Shown: in pieces, positions 1 through 6,031 of the stretch
Numbering within the stretch: the stretch's first letter is position 1
Layout of the letters: every line of letters begins with the position of its first letter
From: Methanobacteriota archaeon
Lineage (GTDB): Archaea; Thermoplasmatota; Poseidoniia; Poseidoniales; Thalassarchaeaceae
Reading direction: 5' to 3'
Length of the DNA: 18,984 bases
NCBI GenBank assembly: GCA_002719615.1
Contig: PBHZ01000018.1
Location: 159,446 to 178,429 of the forward strand
The notes under the pieces: model-generated
The model's input: the letters and a program-made list of their open reading frames with translations, nothing else
The model's database searches: none
Told to the model about the DNA's origin: nothing
Made by a program: the position numbers and the translations under genes

Positions 1-62
1 CGCCACTATTCTAGTAAAATCACTTTAGGGTGTAAAATTGATATGGTTGTATACTAGAAAAA

Positions 63-194
63 TCACTGTTTAGCGCGCTTACGAGAGGCTTTTCTTCTTC
101 GAAGCTTCTTCTTTCTCCATTTCCAACGCTGTTGCCCCCGCTTCTTCCATGCACGAGAGCCACGCTTCATTCGAGCCGCCGACCTACTGCCCAT
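63..194 (-). CDS. rpl41e: Large-subunit ribosomal protein eL41 (L41e), 43 aa
   Basis: This is a short, very basic ORF with ATG at 194 and TGA at 63-65. Its C-terminal half (residues 24-43, starting WKWRKKKLRRRK) resembles the arginine/lysine-only eL41 family, whose eukaryotic form is about 25 residues beginning MRAKWRKKRMRR. eL41 is a single-helix protein of the large subunit that reaches toward the subunit interface. Here an N-terminal extension of about 20 residues (GSRSAARMKRGSRAWKKRG) precedes the conserved part; an internal ATG (codon 9) would give a 35-residue product. The start lies 32 bases beyond the CCA end of tRNA-Arg on the same strand, so co-transcription with the tRNA is possible. 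No Shine-Dalgarno site is visible. A T-run follows directly after the stop and may end transcription. Composition and motif make the family call fairly good, but such a short basic peptide cannot be proven by eye. Confidence 0.72.
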   Translation of the reverse strand: MGSRSAARMKRGSRAWKKRGQQRWKWRKKKLRRRKASRKRAKQ

Positions 195-226
195 ATATGA
201 GCGATTCGTGTGTACTTGTTTTTCTG

Positions 227-303
227 TGGTGGGCAATACAGGATTCGAACCCGTGTCACCGGCTTAGAAGGCCAGCATGATATCCAGACTACACCAATCG
301 CCC
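227..303 (-). tRNA. tRNA-Arg (anticodon TCT)
   Basis: Read on the minus strand, GGGCGAT pairs with ATTGCCC as the acceptor stem. The anticodon stem CTGGC/GCCGG closes a seven-base loop CTTCTAA with anticodon TCT. The T arm is ACGGG-TTCGAAT-CCTGT. Discriminator A is at 230 and the CCA end is encoded (227-229). No intron is present. It decodes AGA/AGG arginine codons. It lies between the SprT-like gene upstream and eL41 downstream on the same strand. Confidence 0.95.
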
Positions 304-359
304 GTTAGGCCTACGCGGTAGCCTCTCTTTGATGAACTTAACACATGAGCCAGTCTACT

Positions 360-887
360 TCAATTGGTTTTGAAAAACTTAGCACATTTGGGACATCTTG
401 TCGGAGCACTTACTCTTTTTCTCTCCCACGTATGACCACAATCTCCACATATCCATTGCCTTTCTGGTAAATTCTCCAAAACTTGTTGTCTTAATTCTCT
501 TAATATTTCTGAATCTTTTAATTTTGGTGCTGGAGCAATTTTACTAACAAGTGAACTGTGTTCATTATCATGTTCAGTAAGTCCTGCTGCATGTATCAAT
601 TCATGTACCAAGGTGTGTAAGTATAATTTTTCATCTCTGATAAGAATTGGATTAAGTGCAATTGTAATTTGGCCAGGAGATAATCTCAACCTTCTTCTTC
701 TAAATAGCACATTATGATCGCATTCAAATCTTGTAAATCCTAGCCGATTCTCTCCCTTTTCTGTCCAGATTAATTTCACTTCCTTATTCAAATAATTTAG
801 AAAAGGGGCATTTTTTCCTTTAAGAAGAGATTTTATTTCTTCAATAAGGCCATCAGGAATACTCGGTGTTTTTGGAATACTTGCCAT
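360..887 (-). CDS. SprT-like zinc metallopeptidase, 175 aa
   Basis: The protein carries the zincin motif HELIH (residues 95-99) followed by AAGLTEHDNEH, which supplies a further histidine as the likely third zinc ligand. A C-terminal zinc ribbon has Cys pairs at 147/150 and 165/168. This is the SprT/SPRTN-like layout; relatives include a eukaryotic protease that cleaves DNA-protein crosslinks and bacterial SprT of unclear role, so the substrate here is inference. The start at 887 is preceded by a purine-rich stretch (GGAGAGGG); an ATG at 920 would add 11 residues. The frame stays open upstream to 1034, but that part is antisense to tRNA-Ala and is not credible coding. Length is close to the usual 150-200 residues of SprT-like proteins. 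It is followed on the same strand by tRNA-Arg after 56 bases. Confidence 0.85.
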   Translation of the reverse strand: MASIPKTPSIPDGLIEEIKSLLKGKNAPFLNYLNKEVKLIWTEKGENRLGFTRFECDHNVLFRRRRLRLSPGQITIALNPILIRDEKLYLHTLVHELIHAAGLTEHDNEHSSLVSKIAPAPKLKDSEILRELRQQVLENLPERQWICGDCGHTWERKRVSAPTRCPKCAKFFKTN

Positions 888-924
888 CTTCCCTCTCCTG
901 CCTGTAACCTCGTATTCCATTCTC

Positions 925-931
925 CTTAAAT
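925..931 (+). promoter_or_regulatory. TATA-like box for tRNA-Ala
   Basis: CTTAAAT lies 26-32 bases upstream of the tRNA-Ala 5' end, the spacing expected for an archaeal TBP site. The gap to the divergent SprT-like gene is so short that the two promoters must overlap. Seen by eye only. Confidence 0.35.
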
Positions 932-956
932 GGTCACCGTCAAACGGATAATCAAA

Positions 957-1033
957 GGGCGTGTGGCGCAGCTTGGAAGCGCGCTTCCTTGGCATGGAAG
1001 AGGCCCCGAGTTCAAATCTCGGCACGTCCACCA
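957..1033 (+). tRNA. tRNA-Ala (anticodon GGC)
   Basis: The acceptor stem GGGCGTG/CACGTCC contains a G3-T70 (G-U) pair, the classic identity element for alanyl-tRNA synthetase. The D arm is GCGC...GCGC. The anticodon stem CTTCC/GGAAG closes loop TTGGCAT with anticodon GGC. The T arm is CCGAG-TTCAAAT-CTCGG. Discriminator A is at 1030 and CCA is encoded at 1031-1033. No intron is present. Confidence 0.96.
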
Positions 1034-1039
1034 TAAATA

Positions 1040-1067
1040 AGTAAAACTATTAATTTAGGATTTTACT
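1040..1067 (+). terminator. Possible hairpin after tRNA-Ala
   Basis: AGTAAAA at 1040-1046 is an exact inverted match to TTTTACT at 1061-1067, with a 14-base AT-rich loop, starting 7 bases after the tRNA. It could mark the tRNA 3' end. The sequence is so AT-rich that chance is a real alternative. The rest of 1068-1259 holds only AT-rich promoter-like sequence for the glutamine synthetase. Confidence 0.25.
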
Positions 1068-1227
1068 AAATTTAAGTAATAATCATTTGTTCAAATAATT
1101 ATAAATTCTAAGTTAATGATATATTCAATTGATAAATTATTTAGTATTTTTATTGTCATTTGTATCACTTTATTTATATTTATTGTTAAATTAAATATTT
1201 TAGATAAAATAATCTTTTCGAACGAAC

Positions 1228-1237
1228 AAATAATAAA
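1228..1237 (+). promoter_or_regulatory. TATA-like element for glutamine synthetase
   Basis: AAATAATAAA sits about 26 bases before the ATG at 1260, which would give a leaderless mRNA starting at that codon. The whole 1080-1240 stretch is AT-rich with several other TATA-like strings, so the exact element is uncertain. Confidence 0.3.
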
Positions 1238-1259
1238 CCTAATGATAAGTCGCTACTTC

Positions 1260-2270
1260 ATGATAGACAAAGCGAAATTAGAATACATATGGCTAGACGG
1301 TTATGAACCAACTCAGAATATGAGAAGTAAGACACTAATTAGGAATAATTTTTCAGGTAGTATTGGAGAATGTCCGATGTGGTCTTTTGACGGATCTTCT
1401 ACTAAGCAAGCAGAAGGAGGAAGTTCAGACTGTTTATTGAAACCCGTAACTATTTTCCCTGATCCACAAAGAATTGATGGCTTTCTTGTAATGTGTGAAG
1501 TTTTGAATGCGGACGGTACTCCGCATCCAAGCAATGGAAGGGCGACAATTGAAGAAGATGATGATGACTTTTGGTTTGGTTATGAGCAAGAATATTTCAT
1601 CATGGACGTTGATACCCAACTTCCTTTGGGTTTCCCTGTCGGAGGTTATCCTGGTCCACAAGGACTCTACTATTGTTCAGTCGGAGGAAAGAATACGCAC
1701 GGGAGAGGACTTGTTGAAGAGCATGCAGACATGTGCTTAGAAGCTGGCATAAATTTTGAAGGCATAAATCAAGAAGTTGCCTGTGGACAATGGGAATTCC
1801 AGATTTTCGCCAAGGGGGCAAAAAGAGCAGGAGATGAGTTATGGGTTGCACGTTATCTTTTGGATAGATTGACTGAGAAATATGGATATTATATAGAGTA
1901 TCATCCTAAACCAATTAAAGGAGACTGGAATGGTTCTGGGATGCACGTAAATTTCAGCGATGGAAGAATGAGAGATGAAGGTGGAGAGCAACTTTTTACA
2001 AATATCTGTGAAGCCTTTGGTAAAAATATTGATGCGCATATGTCCGTTTATGGGGCCCATAATGAACAAAGATTGACTGGACTACATGAAACTCAATCGA
2101 TAGATCAATTTTCTTATGGTGTTTCTGATCGTGGTGCATCAATCCGTATACCGATTGGTACAATAGAAGATGGCTGGAAAGGTAGGCTAGAAGATAGAAG
2201 ACCTGCATCGAATGGCGACCCATATAAAATCGGGGCAGTAGTTATTAATACTACTAAGTCATCATATTGA
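1260..2270 (+). CDS. glnII: Glutamine synthetase, GSII (GlnII) type, 336 aa
   Basis: The enzyme condenses glutamate and ammonia to glutamine with ATP. Family motifs run in order: KLEYIWLDGY (6-15), WSFDGSSTKQAEGGSSDC (41-58), FGYEQEYF (106-113) with metal-binding glutamates, NQEVACGQWEFQIF (170-183), GDWNGSGMHVNF (221-232), RLTGLHET (271-278), RGASIRIP (291-298) and EDRRPASNGDPY (311-322). This is the short group II form known from eukaryotes and from bacteria such as rhizobia and Streptomyces, not the GSI of most archaea. It lacks the adenylylation-loop region of long GSI enzymes. The ATG at 1260 is chosen because the residues after it align with the usual GlnII N-terminus. The frame is open back to 1116, but that part encodes an unrelated hydrophobic stretch in AT-rich DNA; ATG at 1242 is the only other reasonable start. 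It converges on the DAAO-family gene with a 17-base 3' overlap. Confidence 0.93.
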   Translation: MIDKAKLEYIWLDGYEPTQNMRSKTLIRNNFSGSIGECPMWSFDGSSTKQAEGGSSDCLLKPVTIFPDPQRIDGFLVMCEVLNADGTPHPSNGRATIEEDDDDFWFGYEQEYFIMDVDTQLPLGFPVGGYPGPQGLYYCSVGGKNTHGRGLVEEHADMCLEAGINFEGINQEVACGQWEFQIFAKGAKRAGDELWVARYLLDRLTEKYGYYIEYHPKPIKGDWNGSGMHVNFSDGRMRDEGGEQLFTNICEAFGKNIDAHMSVYGAHNEQRLTGLHETQSIDQFSYGVSDRGASIRIPIGTIEDGWKGRLEDRRPASNGDPYKIGAVVINTTKSSY

Positions 2271-3192
2271 TTTTTACAATATTAGCCACTTCATCTGCAC
2301 ATCCCCATGAGAGAGTTACCCCCGCTCCTCCATGGCCGTAATTGTGGATTACTTTTTTTCCTTTGATTAGCTCAAATTCAAGTCTAAGCTCGTACCTAGA
2401 AGGTCTTAAACCCACGGCTGTACCTATGATATTTCTTCTGTCTAATTCAGGCCACAGTAATTCACACTTTGAAAGTATACTTTCATTATCTTCTTCTCTG
2501 ATTTTTTCATCCCAATCGCCTATTTGAGCAGTCCCTCCAAGAACGGTTACATCTCTACGCGGTATCGTGTAGGTCAAACTTTCAGGTTGTTGATCATATC
2601 GGCCAAATTCTGGATCTTGTTTGATGTAAATAACTTGCCCTCTTACAGGAATTACATCCTCATCATTTGATAGAGTCCTTGCTCCCAGTCCTGAACAATT
2701 TACAATTATTTCACCTGGTACTTCCTCAATTTTTTCAAATTCATTAACTTCTATTAATCCACCTAATTTTTTGAATTTAGATAGTAACCAAGGCATATAA
2801 AGGTGCATTTCTATGACTGGGGCCTCTAATTCCCATCCAAAATTGTAATTTTCTATTATTTCATTGGATTCAAGAATTCTGAAGTGGGGGATATCTCTAC
2901 TCCAACCAGGTGGTTCGGTTTCTTCCTCCAAGTACTCTCTTCCTAGTCGCATAGTAATAAATTCTAAGCCTTCATTTTTCAACCTTAAGAACTCAATAAA
3001 AGACTCCGATGACCATTTATTTGTTTTTTCAATTGGCTCTACAAGGAATGGATACCACCATGCCGCAGCCACATCTGAAACTGTATTTGGACTATATTCC
3101 TTGGAAATTATTTTTACATTGTATCCTTGTTCTAATAATCTTATTCCAGTTGATAAGCCAGTAACTCCTGCACCAACTACTGTAATTTGCAT
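2254..3192 (-). CDS. D-amino-acid oxidase family FAD-dependent oxidoreductase, 312 aa
   Basis: DAAO-family enzymes use FAD to deaminate D-amino acids (or D-aspartate) to 2-oxoacids, releasing ammonia and hydrogen peroxide. The N-terminal dinucleotide-binding motif GAGVTGLSTG is at residues 7-16. VAAAWWYPF (41-49) matches the FAD-contact segment. Near the C-terminus, VIHNYGHGGAGVTLSWGCA (281-299) fits the DAAO family signature. Tyr208 (in LTYTIPR) and Arg263 (in GLRPSR) sit where the substrate-carboxylate-binding Tyr and Arg occur in known DAAOs. No secretion signal is present, so it is probably cytoplasmic. Its TAG stop lies inside the 3' end of the convergent glutamine synthetase gene, which could recapture the ammonia; that link is inference. 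Glycine/sarcosine oxidases share the fold, so the substrate is not fixed by sequence alone. Confidence 0.88.
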   Translation of the reverse strand: MQITVVGAGVTGLSTGIRLLEQGYNVKIISKEYSPNTVSDVAAAWWYPFLVEPIEKTNKWSSESFIEFLRLKNEGLEFITMRLGREYLEEETEPPGWSRDIPHFRILESNEIIENYNFGWELEAPVIEMHLYMPWLLSKFKKLGGLIEVNEFEKIEEVPGEIIVNCSGLGARTLSNDEDVIPVRGQVIYIKQDPEFGRYDQQPESLTYTIPRRDVTVLGGTAQIGDWDEKIREEDNESILSKCELLWPELDRRNIIGTAVGLRPSRYELRLEFELIKGKKVIHNYGHGGAGVTLSWGCADEVANIVKINMMT

Positions 3193-3212
3193 GCTTTGTG
3201 ATGTAGGTGAGG

Positions 3213-3221
3213 TAAATTATC
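3213..3221 (-). promoter_or_regulatory. TATA-like box for DAAO-family gene
   Basis: On the minus strand GATAATTTA is centred about 25 bases before the ATG at 3192, and no Shine-Dalgarno site is present. This suggests a leaderless transcript. The 130-base gap 3193-3322 also has to hold the divergent promoter of the zinc-ribbon gene. Confidence 0.45.
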
Positions 3222-3322
3222 CCGTCGGTATCATAAATTTTGTATTGAACTTTTATTTTAATAGATTAGAATTAATGAGAAGTATCTTCAATAAATGCCC
3301 CTCTGCGGTGTATGGTGATTAG

Positions 3323-3508
3323 TTGCCTAAAGTGAAGAGGCCAAAAAAAGGATGGTATAGAGTTACCAAGAAAAGACCTTTTCGAGGCCCTCCAATTAAG
3401 CCTAGTGAAAGAGGATTACCTCCATGTCCCGCTTGTGGCCAATGGACGATGCAAAAGGATAACAAACGAAATGAATTATTTTGCGGTCTATGTGGAGCAA
3501 TAATGTAA
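3323..3508 (+). CDS. Small basic zinc-ribbon protein, 61 aa (function unknown)
   Basis: I do not recognise the family. The N-terminal 30 residues are strongly basic (MPKVKRPKKGWYRVTKKRPF), followed by one compact zinc ribbon: CPAC at 35-38 and CGLC at 54-57, with a tryptophan in GQW just after the first pair. This resembles small nucleic-acid- or ribosome-associated zinc-ribbon proteins. The start is TTG at 3323, directly after an in-frame TAG stop; GTG at 3332 is the next possible start. A TATA-like string (CAATAAAT) about 30 bases upstream would give an almost leaderless mRNA. The frame ends 122 bases before the PrsW-like gene. The intact Cys pattern supports a real gene; any role is inference. 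Confidence 0.7.
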   Translation: MPKVKRPKKGWYRVTKKRPFRGPPIKPSERGLPPCPACGQWTMQKDNKRNELFCGLCGAIM

Positions 3509-3529
3509 GTGTGCGAAATCCAATATGCT

Positions 3530-3549
3530 CATACCTTCTCGGAGGTATG
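3530..3549 (+). other. Strong RNA hairpin upstream of the kink-turn
   Basis: CATACCT (3530-3536) pairs perfectly with AGGTATG (3543-3549), extended by a T-G pair, leaving a tetraloop-sized loop. It is GC-richer than the surrounding DNA. No T-run follows, so it does not look like a terminator. It stands directly before the kink-turn element, sharing one or two bases with it. Confidence 0.5.
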
Positions 3550-3613
3550 CCACTGTGATGAAAAACCGCACCGGATGCTTTGTACATCAAGAGTGATGGG
3601 CGATCTGAGTGGC
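3549..3613 (+). ncRNA. Kink-turn RNA element (C/D-like), possible L7Ae-binding leader
   Basis: GCCAC (3549-3553) pairs with GTGGC (3609-3613). Inside this stem lie a box-C-like GTGATGA (3555-3561) and a box-D-like CTGA (3605-3608). In kink-turn register, bases 3554-3556 form the three-base bulge, followed by sheared pairs G3557-A3608 and A3558-G3607, a T-T pair, and G3560-C3605. Such motifs bind the archaeal protein L7Ae. A second GTGATGG (3593-3599) lies only five bases before box D, too close for a normal 12-base guide, and no CTGA-type D' box is visible. A standard two-guide sRNA is therefore unlikely. The element ends 17 bases before the ATG of the PrsW-like gene, so it may be a 5'-leader control element or a separate small RNA. 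Confidence 0.5.
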
Positions 3614-3630
3614 ACTAGGATTTGTTAAAA

Positions 3631-5214
3631 ATGAGTAATGAGAAAATCATTGTAGATTCTCAAAATAGAAAATTCAGAATTCCTAATCCAACTAGGCTAA
3701 CAAAAGCCCCCGATGATATCAGAATAGCCAGAAAAAGTAGTCCATGGAAAATTTATTTTAGTATGATAGGTACTGTTCTTCCTGCCTTTTTTTTATTATA
3801 TACTTCTCTTTTCATTATTGTTGGAATTATGGACAGAAACCCAATAATGACATTATCGGGTAGCCTTTGTAGTCTGCCTCTTCTTTTTATTATATTACGC
3901 CTGTACAGACCTCGATTAATACATGTTAAATTAGCTTCTCCAAGTGTGAAAGGACAATATCTCCATCCTCTACCTTCCGGCGGTTCATTGCAAACAGATA
4001 TGAAGACAGAATTAAAAAGATACATAATAAGGGATGATTCTGTACTTGATTTACCGCCCACGAATCAATTATGGTTCGTTTTTATATCAGTAGTTCTGAC
4101 TGGAATTATTGTTTCAGTCTTATTTTTCTCTCAATCCACTGAATTCTTTGGAGTATTATTATTTGTAATCATTGCAATTCCATTGTGGTTAATTGGATTT
4201 TCTTTACCTGTACTTGCTTGGTGGGGAACTTCTACACAATCACTAGGCTTACCAACAAAGAGAAGAGATGCTGAGTCATGGTTACTAGCAGGCATGGCCT
4301 CTGCATTTCCAGCATTTATCTTCAATAGTTTTTTTGCACCTGCAATCATCCCTTCTACATTCCCTTTATGGGCTAGTGATTTGTGTTTACTTGCAATCAG
4401 TGCTCCATTTTGTGAAGAAATTTTCAAAGGAATCGCAGTTGCGCTATTTTTACCATCTATAAAAGGACCAAAACAAGGCTTTCAAGTAGGCTTTACAGTA
4501 GGCTTAGGCTTTGCTTTGATAGAAAATTTTCAATATATTGGAATCTCATTAATGGGCGGACCCTTGGGGATAACCATTACAATCTTGATTAGGGGAATTG
4601 GATCTATTCCAGGTCATGCAGTATGGGCTGCAGTAACTGGTACTGCATTGGGTTGGTTAGTAAAAGAAACAGATTTCAAGACTAAGTTAGAACGGTATGC
4701 CAATTCCTGGTCACAAGATGCTGTTGATTTTATTGAAGGTGTAGGCATTGATTTTGATGGAGATGGAGATTTATCTGGCTATGATAGTTCGGATATATCT
4801 ACTAATTCAAATCTAGGAAAAAATAATTCAGACTCAGTAAAACCTAATTCTCCTTGGTTATTGTTAGACAGTTCTGGCAAAATATTTAATCAATTTGAGA
4901 TTGAAAACTCCCCAAAATCAACCAATTTATCTAAAGATGGATTATCTACGACATCTAGTTCGGTTTTACCTTCTGGTATAATACCACCAAAGTCAATATC
5001 TGTGGCAATAGTGCTAGCTATCCTTGGACATTCATTTTGGAATGCCACTTCTTATCTATCTTACTTCCTTCCAGAATCTTACGGATTGGGCGAAACTTAT
5101 TCTTCATTGATATCAATAATCTGGACATTAATATTGATTTTATCCATATTATTCATAGCCACTCAATTATTGAAAGGCATAAAAATTCTTGATTCAAATA
5201 ACATTAATGATTAA
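3631..5214 (+). CDS. PrsW-like intramembrane metalloprotease with EF-hand-like loop, 527 aa
   Basis: This is a multi-pass membrane protein. The PrsW-family catalytic pattern is present: EEIFK (Glu262, Glu263, Lys266), EN (298-299) in GFALIENFQYI, His329 in IPGHAVW and His467 in LGHSFWN. In bacteria PrsW cleaves membrane-bound anti-sigma factors; the substrate here is unknown. About 90 hydrophilic residues rich in Asn/Ser lie between the helix holding His329 and the last helices. Within them, DFDGDGDLSGYD (374-385) fits a calcium-binding EF-hand loop, except that position 12 is Asp instead of Glu. The first 200 residues hold two further hydrophobic hairpins not typical of minimal PrsW. The ATG at 3631 is preferred over an in-frame TTG at 3622. 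The gene follows a kink-turn RNA and precedes the DUF92 gene by 67 bases. Confidence 0.8.
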   Translation: MSNEKIIVDSQNRKFRIPNPTRLTKAPDDIRIARKSSPWKIYFSMIGTVLPAFFLLYTSLFIIVGIMDRNPIMTLSGSLCSLPLLFIILRLYRPRLIHVKLASPSVKGQYLHPLPSGGSLQTDMKTELKRYIIRDDSVLDLPPTNQLWFVFISVVLTGIIVSVLFFSQSTEFFGVLLFVIIAIPLWLIGFSLPVLAWWGTSTQSLGLPTKRRDAESWLLAGMASAFPAFIFNSFFAPAIIPSTFPLWASDLCLLAISAPFCEEIFKGIAVALFLPSIKGPKQGFQVGFTVGLGFALIENFQYIGISLMGGPLGITITILIRGIGSIPGHAVWAAVTGTALGWLVKETDFKTKLERYANSWSQDAVDFIEGVGIDFDGDGDLSGYDSSDISTNSNLGKNNSDSVKPNSPWLLLDSSGKIFNQFEIENSPKSTNLSKDGLSTTSSSVLPSGIIPPKSISVAIVLAILGHSFWNATSYLSYFLPESYGLGETYSSLISIIWTLILILSILFIATQLLKGIKILDSNNIND

Positions 5215-5250
5215 ATCAATAAAATAGGATAATAGGGGAATGCTTCTTGA

Positions 5251-5260
5251 TAACATATAC
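5251..5260 (+). promoter_or_regulatory. TATA-like box for DUF92 gene
   Basis: TAACATATAC is centred about 26 bases before the ATG at 5282, which fits a leaderless transcript. It implies that the DUF92 gene and its downstream neighbour have their own promoter, separate from the PrsW-like gene. Confidence 0.5.
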
Positions 5261-5281
5261 TAACAGCAACATGGGGTCTGA

Positions 5282-6019
5282 ATGGAAGTGACAACTGAAC
5301 TATTGATTTCACTAGTATTAGTGGGAATACTATTATTCATATCTAAATTCTATGATTTCCTAGATTTGGGTGGTCTTTTGGCTGCTTTAACAGTTGGACT
5401 ATTAATATCTTTACTTGGTCATTGGACTTGGCTAATAGTTTTGATGTCTTTTTTAATAATGTCATCTGTAGTTACTAAATGGAAGTATGAAGAAAAATCA
5501 TTACTTTCAGTTGAGGAATCTAATGAGGGTAAGAGAGGTTGGAAAAATGTTCTTGCTAATGGGGGAGGGGCTTCATTAATTGCCATAATTAATTTTCTTT
5601 TAGGAGGTCATGATTATGCTTATGCAGCCTTTTGTGCGTGTGTAGCAGTTGCTTCTTCAGACACTCTAGCATCTGAAATAGGAAGTCTAGATCCCAGAAC
5701 CAGAATAATTACGACTTTAGCTGCCGTTCCTGCAGGAACTAATGGCGGAATGTCTCCCACTGGGACTGTAGCTGCCTTTTATGGAGGGCTGATAGTTGCA
5801 ATAATTTCTACTCTTTTGGGGGCTTTGAATGGAGACTTAAATCCTCCATTTTTCCTTTTCTTATGTATCACAGTAATAGGTTGGCTTGGTTGCCAATTAG
5901 ATTCTTTACTGGGAGCATTATTTGAGAATCGTGGCTACCTAGGAAAACATAGTGTAAACTTCATATCAACAATTTCCGGGGCAGTTGCTGCGATATGGGC
6001 GATTCAATTTTTTCTTTGA
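5282..6019 (+). CDS. DUF92 / TMEM19-VTE6 family integral membrane protein, 245 aa
   Basis: The family's motifs are visible: RGWKNVLANGG (85-95), ASSDTLASEIG (124-134), AGTNGGMSPTGT (151-162) and QLDSLLGALFE (205-215). They are separated by hydrophobic helices, about six to seven in all. The plant member VTE6 is a phytyl-phosphate kinase in prenyl-lipid salvage, and archaeal members are annotated only as DUF92. A role in polyprenyl-phosphate or archaeal lipid metabolism is therefore an inference from the family. Length is typical. A nearby ATG at 5271 is out of frame, so 5282 is the start. The next gene begins 12 bases after the stop, so the two are probably one operon. Confidence 0.85.
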   Translation: MEVTTELLISLVLVGILLFISKFYDFLDLGGLLAALTVGLLISLLGHWTWLIVLMSFLIMSSVVTKWKYEEKSLLSVEESNEGKRGWKNVLANGGGASLIAIINFLLGGHDYAYAAFCACVAVASSDTLASEIGSLDPRTRIITTLAAVPAGTNGGMSPTGTVAAFYGGLIVAIISTLLGALNGDLNPPFFLFLCITVIGWLGCQLDSLLGALFENRGYLGKHSVNFISTISGAVAAIWAIQFFL

Positions 6020-6031
6020 ACTTCAAAATAA

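Noticed and set aside
921..1034. N-terminal extension of the SprT-like protein up to an ATG at 1034
   Set aside because: This stretch is the reverse complement of tRNA-Ala and its promoter. The encoded residues do not belong to the SprT domain.
1116..1259. A 48-residue hydrophobic, membrane-helix-like extension in front of glutamine synthetase
   Set aside because: It is translated from AT-rich promoter DNA, and the GlnII family normally begins at the residue after the internal ATG at 1260.
1313..2223. Several ORFs of 73-83 residues on the other strand or frame inside glutamine synthetase
   Set aside because: They lack recognisable domains and lie wholly within a gene whose motifs are continuous; they are shadows.
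3555..3608. A standard two-guide C/D box sRNA
   Set aside because: The second C-like box is only five bases from box D and there is no D' box, so guide spacers of about 12 bases cannot be drawn. Only the kink-turn itself is kept.
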